26,384 bases of DNA, from assembly GCA_030647575.1 (NCBI GenBank), contig JAUSJS010000219.1, positions 1-26,384 of the forward strand. The letters are read 5' to 3'. The translations under genes and the position numbers were made by a program. Under the pieces are notes generated by a model. The model saw nothing but the letters and a program-made list of their open reading frames with translations, was not told where the DNA came from and did no database searches. The stretch comes from Candidatus Limnocylindrales bacterium. Its GTDB lineage: Bacteria > Chloroflexota > Limnocylindria > Limnocylindrales > CSP1-4. This document shows positions 23,286 to 26,384 of this stretch, in pieces. Numbering within the stretch: the stretch's first letter is position 1; the number at the start of each line of letters is the position of its first letter.

Positions 23286-24338
23286 TCAGGCCAGCACCCC
23301 GCTCACGACCACGATCACGAGCGTGAGATAGGCCAGATAGAACAGGCCGCCGACCAGGAGTCCCCGACCGCGCAGGATGCCTCGCCGGGCCATCGGGATG
23401 AAGATGAAGGCCGACGACAGGAAGGCGATCCCGGCCGAGGCAAAGGCCACATACGAGCCCGGCGCCGCCACCCAGTTGTTTGACGCGAAGACCAGGGCGA
23501 CGACCGTCGGAATGGTCGACTGGAAGACCATCGCCCCGGTGATGTTGCCCATGGCCAGGGTGTGTTTGCCCTGGCGCACCCAGATCACCGAGTTGAACTT
23601 CTCCGGCAGCTCGGTGGCGATCGGTGCGATGACCAGGGCCAGCAGGGTACCGTCGATGCCGAAGTTCGTTGCCAGGTGCTCGACCGCGTCGACGAAAAAG
23701 AAGGCGCCAACGACGATCAGGCCGAGCGCCGCGATCACCTGCAGGTTCACCACCCGCAGGCGGGGTACGGTCGGATCGTCCGAATGGGCGGCGCGATCCA
23801 GGCGGTGGAAGCGCAAGGGCGCGAGGTCCTCGAGGTCGACGGCCGGGTCGGCCTCGAAATGGCCCTTGACGTACCAGGCGTAGATCGCGATCAGGACCAC
23901 GGCCACGATCCATTTCAGCCAGACCGGCTCGACGGGCAGGAAGGCCGCCCCGATGGCGATCGCATAGGCGATGGCGAAGTAGCGCATGTCGTGGGCGAGG
24001 ACGTCGGTGTCGACGCGCATGGCGTCGTCGGACCCGCGACGCCGGGCCACCGTCAGGACCGCGACACCGGTCACGAACATGGCCAGCGTGGCGAGCATGA
24101 ACGGGGCTCCCAGGATCGCCCCGATCCCGACCTCGTTGGCCGCCTCGCCGCTTGCGAAGAGGATCGCGATGATCGGGATCATCGTCTCTGGCAGGGCGGT
24201 CCCGACGGCGGCCAGCACGGACCCGACCGCGCCTTCGGCGAGCTCGAGCTTGCGCCCGAACCACTCGATCCCGTTGGTGAACAATTCGGCACCGATCAGG
24301 ATCACCACGAAGGCGACGACCAGGATCAGGATGTCCAT
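23286..24338 (-). CDS. Sodium/calcium exchanger (CaCA family) membrane protein
   Basis: 350-residue polytopic protein with two inverted alpha-repeats typical of the CaCA superfamily: GTALPETMIPI at 46-56 (family GTSLPE) and ATELPEKFNS at 241-250, with GNITGAMVFQS at 264-274 in place of the usual GNVVGSNIFN. About ten hydrophobic segments are split by a charged cytoplasmic-looking loop near 160-195. ATG 24338 lies two bases after the DUF1634 stop. Ion specificity (Ca2+, K+ or other) cannot be read from the sequence. It forms an operon with the two upstream membrane genes. Confidence 0.88.
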   Translation of the reverse strand: MDILILVVAFVVILIGAELFTNGIEWFGRKLELAEGAVGSVLAAVGTALPETMIPIIAILFASGEAANEVGIGAILGAPFMLATLAMFVTGVAVLTVARRRGSDDAMRVDTDVLAHDMRYFAIAYAIAIGAAFLPVEPVWLKWIVAVVLIAIYAWYVKGHFEADPAVDLEDLAPLRFHRLDRAAHSDDPTVPRLRVVNLQVIAALGLIVVGAFFFVDAVEHLATNFGIDGTLLALVIAPIATELPEKFNSVIWVRQGKHTLAMGNITGAMVFQSTIPTVVALVFASNNWVAAPGSYVAFASAGIAFLSSAFIFIPMARRGILRGRGLLVGGLFYLAYLTLVIVVVSGVLA

Positions 24339-24340
24339 GC

Positions 24341-24712
24341 TCAGACGGTAGCAGCGCCGGCGGTCGCGACGCCGATGACGATGATCGAGAGGATCCCGAC
24401 GGCGATCCCGACCATCTGCCAGTCGCCGCGCCGCGCGTAGGCGACCGCAGCGAGGATGACTCGACTGATCGGCGCCGCCATGACCGCCAGCAAACCGAGC
24501 CACAGAAAGCCGGCCGGACCGAGCGCGACGACCTCGGAGCCAAGCGTCGCGAGGTCCAGGCCCGGACCCCCGGCGACCGGCGAAATCCCGGCGCCGAGCA
24601 TCAGCCCGACGCCGACGACGAGCAGTGCCACCGACAGGTACGTGAGCGCGATCAACACCCGGCCGATCAGCCGTTCCACCCCGAGCGTCGGCCCGTCTCG
24701 CTCCTGTGTCAC
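24341..24712 (-). CDS. DUF1634 family membrane protein
   Basis: 123 residues with three hydrophobic segments at about 17-42, 64-87 and 99-121. It fits DUF1634, a family commonly encoded next to TauE/SafE-type permeases, as it is here. The start is GTG 24712, a 4-base GTGA overlap with the transporter stop, which suggests matched production and possibly a shared complex. Function is unknown. Confidence 0.8.
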   Translation of the reverse strand: MTQERDGPTLGVERLIGRVLIALTYLSVALLVVGVGLMLGAGISPVAGGPGLDLATLGSEVVALGPAGFLWLGLLAVMAAPISRVILAAVAYARRGDWQMVGIAVGILSIIVIGVATAGAATV

Positions 24713-25533
24713 CCGACGACCCGCAGCAGCATCTGGACGGCCGTGTAGGCCAGCACGATGACGAACAGCATGCGCAGGAGACCCAGGTCCACCCGATGGC
24801 TGAGCCGCGACCCGGCGGTCGCGCCGAGGAAGACCCCGATCGCGGTGGGACCCGCGACGTACGGGTCGATACCGCCGTGGATGACGTAGATGACCGTGCT
24901 GGCGGCGGCCGTGATCCCGATCATCAGGTTGCTGGTCGCCGTGGCAACGCGCAGCGGGACGCCCATCGACAGGTGCATCAGGGGCACCTTGATGATTCCG
25001 CCTCCGATACCGAGGAGCGCGGAGGCAATCCCGGCCCCGATGGCGCCGACCACGCCGCGCCCGAGGTTACGGACACGGTAGTGGTCCCCCGAGAGTCGAT
25101 CGAGGATCGTGGGCGGCGCCGGGTCCGGGCCGGAGGGTGAGACGTCGAGCGCGGGCTCATCGAACGGCGCCGCCGGCCTGGCCCGCGCCATCGTGAACGC
25201 GACGTAGCCCAGCAACCCAGCGAACAGCAGGGAGATGAGCCGCTCGTCGAGCAGGAAGGCGATGGAGCCGCCGACCAGCGCTCCGAGCGCGGTGAACAGC
25301 TCCAGGGTCATGCCCAGCCGGAGGTTCGCAATATGTCGCTCGAGGTAGACGCCAGCCGCGGCGCTGCTGGTCATGATCACGCAGACCAGTGACACCCCGA
25401 CGGCCTCGCGGAGCGGCAGGCCGAACCCGAAGGTCAGCAGCGGGACGATCAGCACGCCACCGCCCAGGCCGAGGAGCGAGCCGAAGGCTCCCGCGGCGGC
25501 CCCGCCGCCGAGCATCAGCAACCCGACGATCAT
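24709..25533 (-). CDS. TauE/SafE (TSUP) family permease
   Basis: 274-residue membrane protein of the sulfite exporter TauE/SafE family, probable anion or organosulfur transporters. Two homologous halves are visible: GAFGSLLGLGGGVLIVPLL near 16-34 and GIASALLGIGGGIIKVPLM near 168-186, each followed by several hydrophobic helices. An acidic/proline-rich loop lies between the halves (about 120-145). ATG 25533 has only a weak G-rich site. It lies 64 bases after rpsR with no visible terminator between. Substrate unknown. Confidence 0.9.
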   Translation of the reverse strand: MIVGLLMLGGGAAAGAFGSLLGLGGGVLIVPLLTFGFGLPLREAVGVSLVCVIMTSSAAAGVYLERHIANLRLGMTLELFTALGALVGGSIAFLLDERLISLLFAGLLGYVAFTMARARPAAPFDEPALDVSPSGPDPAPPTILDRLSGDHYRVRNLGRGVVGAIGAGIASALLGIGGGIIKVPLMHLSMGVPLRVATATSNLMIGITAAASTVIYVIHGGIDPYVAGPTAIGVFLGATAGSRLSHRVDLGLLRMLFVIVLAYTAVQMLLRVVG

Positions 25534-25597
25534 GCCGGCCCCAGGCTCGGGCGGATGGCGGCGAGCGAGACGGGCCGGCCGAGCAACGCAGCCGGAG

Positions 25598-25867
25598 TTA
25601 CGGGCGGAGGTGCTGGGGCGCGAACGGGAGCAGGGCCACGTGACGGGCGCGCTTCAGCGCGACCGCGAGCTCACGCTGGTGTCCGGCGCACGTGCCGGTC
25701 TTGCGGCGGGGCTCGATCTTCGCCCGCTCCGAGAGGTAGCGGCGGAGGCGGTTGACCTCCTTGTAGTCGATTTGCATCGTCTTGTCGGCGCAGAAGGCAC
25801 AGACCTTGCGGCGGCGTCGGTCACGGTAGAAGTCGTCGCGCTTCTTGGCTCGAACGGGGGGAGGCAT
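25598..25867 (-). CDS. rpsR: Small ribosomal subunit protein bS18
   Basis: 89-residue S18, a 30S protein that pairs with S6 on the platform. It contains CAFC (Cys23, Cys26) and Cys60/His63, a possible zinc site lost in many relatives, plus the family segment IDYKEVNRLRRYLSERAKI. ATG 25867 has AGGAGA eight bases upstream. It lies 16 bases after ssb, as in the conserved rpsF-ssb-rpsR operon. A longer in-frame opening covers the ssb end but lacks family content. Confidence 0.97.
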   Translation of the reverse strand: MPPPVRAKKRDDFYRDRRRRKVCAFCADKTMQIDYKEVNRLRRYLSERAKIEPRRKTGTCAGHQRELAVALKRARHVALLPFAPQHLRP

Positions 25868-25883
25868 GCTGCTGATCTCCTGG

Positions 25884-26384
25884 TCAGAAGGGAAGGTCGT
25901 CGATATCGGTGTCGTCGGCGGGCGGCCGTGAGGCGCCGTCGGACAAGCCGCCGGATGGCGCAGTGCCTGATGGCGCAGTGCCTGATGCGCCACTCGGGGC
26001 GGCGCCCGAGGCGGCGCCTGGGGCGCCGCTGAAGGCACCCTCTTCGTCACGCGGGCGCCGTTCCAGGCTGATGACGTTGTCGGCGGTTAAATCCAGCGAG
26101 GTCCGCTTCTGGCCATCCTGGCCCTCGAACTCGCGGGTCCTGAAGCGGCCTTCGACGAAGACCCGATTGCCCTTGCGGAGCTGTTCCGCGGCGCGTTCGG
26201 CACGATCGCCGAAGACACTCACGCGGAACCAGTCCGTGTCCTCGGTCCACTCGCCGGTCTGCTGGTTCTTGGTGCTCTGGTTGACCGCGACCGTGAACTG
26301 GGTGACCGGCTTGCCGGTCGGGGTGTAGCGCATCTCCGGATCGCGCCCGAGGTTGCCGATGATCATGAGCTTGCAGAACGCCAT
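25884..26384 (-). CDS. ssb: Single-stranded DNA-binding protein
   Basis: 166 residues. The OB-fold domain (1 to about 110) starts MAFCKLMIIGNLGRDPEMRY and includes FRVSVFGDRAE and KGNRVFVEGRF. A disordered Gly/Ala/Pro/Ser linker follows (about 115-157), then the acidic tip DIDDLPF at 160-166 that recruits partners such as PriA and RecG, both encoded in this window. The ATG is the last codon of the window, and its position matches the family start, so the gene is probably complete; its upstream signals and rpsF lie outside. Confidence 0.96.
   Translation of the reverse strand: MAFCKLMIIGNLGRDPEMRYTPTGKPVTQFTVAVNQSTKNQQTGEWTEDTDWFRVSVFGDRAERAAEQLRKGNRVFVEGRFRTREFEGQDGQKRTSLDLTADNVISLERRPRDEEGAFSGAPGAASGAAPSGASGTAPSGTAPSGGLSDGASRPPADDTDIDDLPF
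25954..25987. repeat. 15-base tandem repeat in the ssb linker
   Basis: GATGGCGCAGTGCCT occurs at 25954-25968 and 25969-25983, followed by the first four bases of a third copy. It is in frame and encodes a repeated GTAPS unit in the disordered linker of SSB. Confidence 0.85.

Noticed and set aside
1..26384. CRISPR array, insertion sequence, prophage or toxin-antitoxin genes
   Set aside because: No regularly spaced repeats, transposase, integrase, terminal repeats or toxin-like small genes were found; gene content is core housekeeping throughout.

Overview
The window is a very GC-rich bacterial chromosome segment made almost entirely of core housekeeping genes, with no mobile element, CRISPR array, defence locus or rRNA. 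The gene order (asp23-fakA-recG-rsmD-coaD-coiled coil-yceD), an isoleucyl-tRNA synthetase with an unusual HHAWGR signature, a guanylate kinase with a GKD P-loop, and GTG/TTG starts in tight overlaps suggest a member of Chloroflexota, perhaps a soil or freshwater lineage near Limnocylindria. This placement comes from remembered family features, not from a search.

Layout. (1) 22-6582, minus strand: an operon read right to left, asp23-like, fakA-like DAK2 kinase, recG, rsmD, coaD, a coiled-coil protein and yceD (DUF177). rpmF would be expected just past the left edge. (2) 6644-6990, plus strand: rpmB alone, with an extended -10 promoter and a good intrinsic terminator, divergent from asp23. (3) 6991-7461: about 470 bases with no credible gene, holding small repeats and a tRNA-sized inverted repeat. 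(4) 7462-20081, minus strand: an eleven-gene translation, envelope and DNA-repair cluster, ileS, lspA, rluD, gmk, priA, an unknown alanine-rich protein, def, fmt, rlmN, rpe and dtd, mostly overlapping or a few bases apart. (5) 20184-21980, plus strand: a LytR-CpsA-Psr (LCP) protein with an unusual multi-membrane N-terminus, divergent from ileS. (6) 21981-22238: a convergent intergenic region with three hairpins. (7) 22239-26384, minus strand: ssb and rpsR (the rpsF-ssb-rpsR operon, rpsF lying off the window), then a TauE/SafE transporter, a DUF1634 protein and a cation exchanger, then ilvE with its own promoter.

The genes cover making and maturing proteins (formylation, deformylation, Ile-tRNA charging, 23S rRNA methylation and pseudouridylation, D-aminoacyl-tRNA clearance, L28, S18), replication restart and repair (PriA, RecG, SSB), and nucleotide, CoA and amino-acid metabolism (Gmk, CoaD, Rpe, IlvE). 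They also cover the envelope (LspA, LCP, FakA). Seven neighbouring pairs overlap by exactly four bases, which points to widespread translational coupling.

I found no convincing undescribed multi-gene system. The points most worth following up are an unrecognised domain of about 105 residues fused to Rpe, a coiled-coil gene that seems to start at ATC, symmetric -10 boxes that may fire both ways, leaderless starts for def and the LCP gene, the atypical IleRS signatures, and the multi-membrane LCP architecture.
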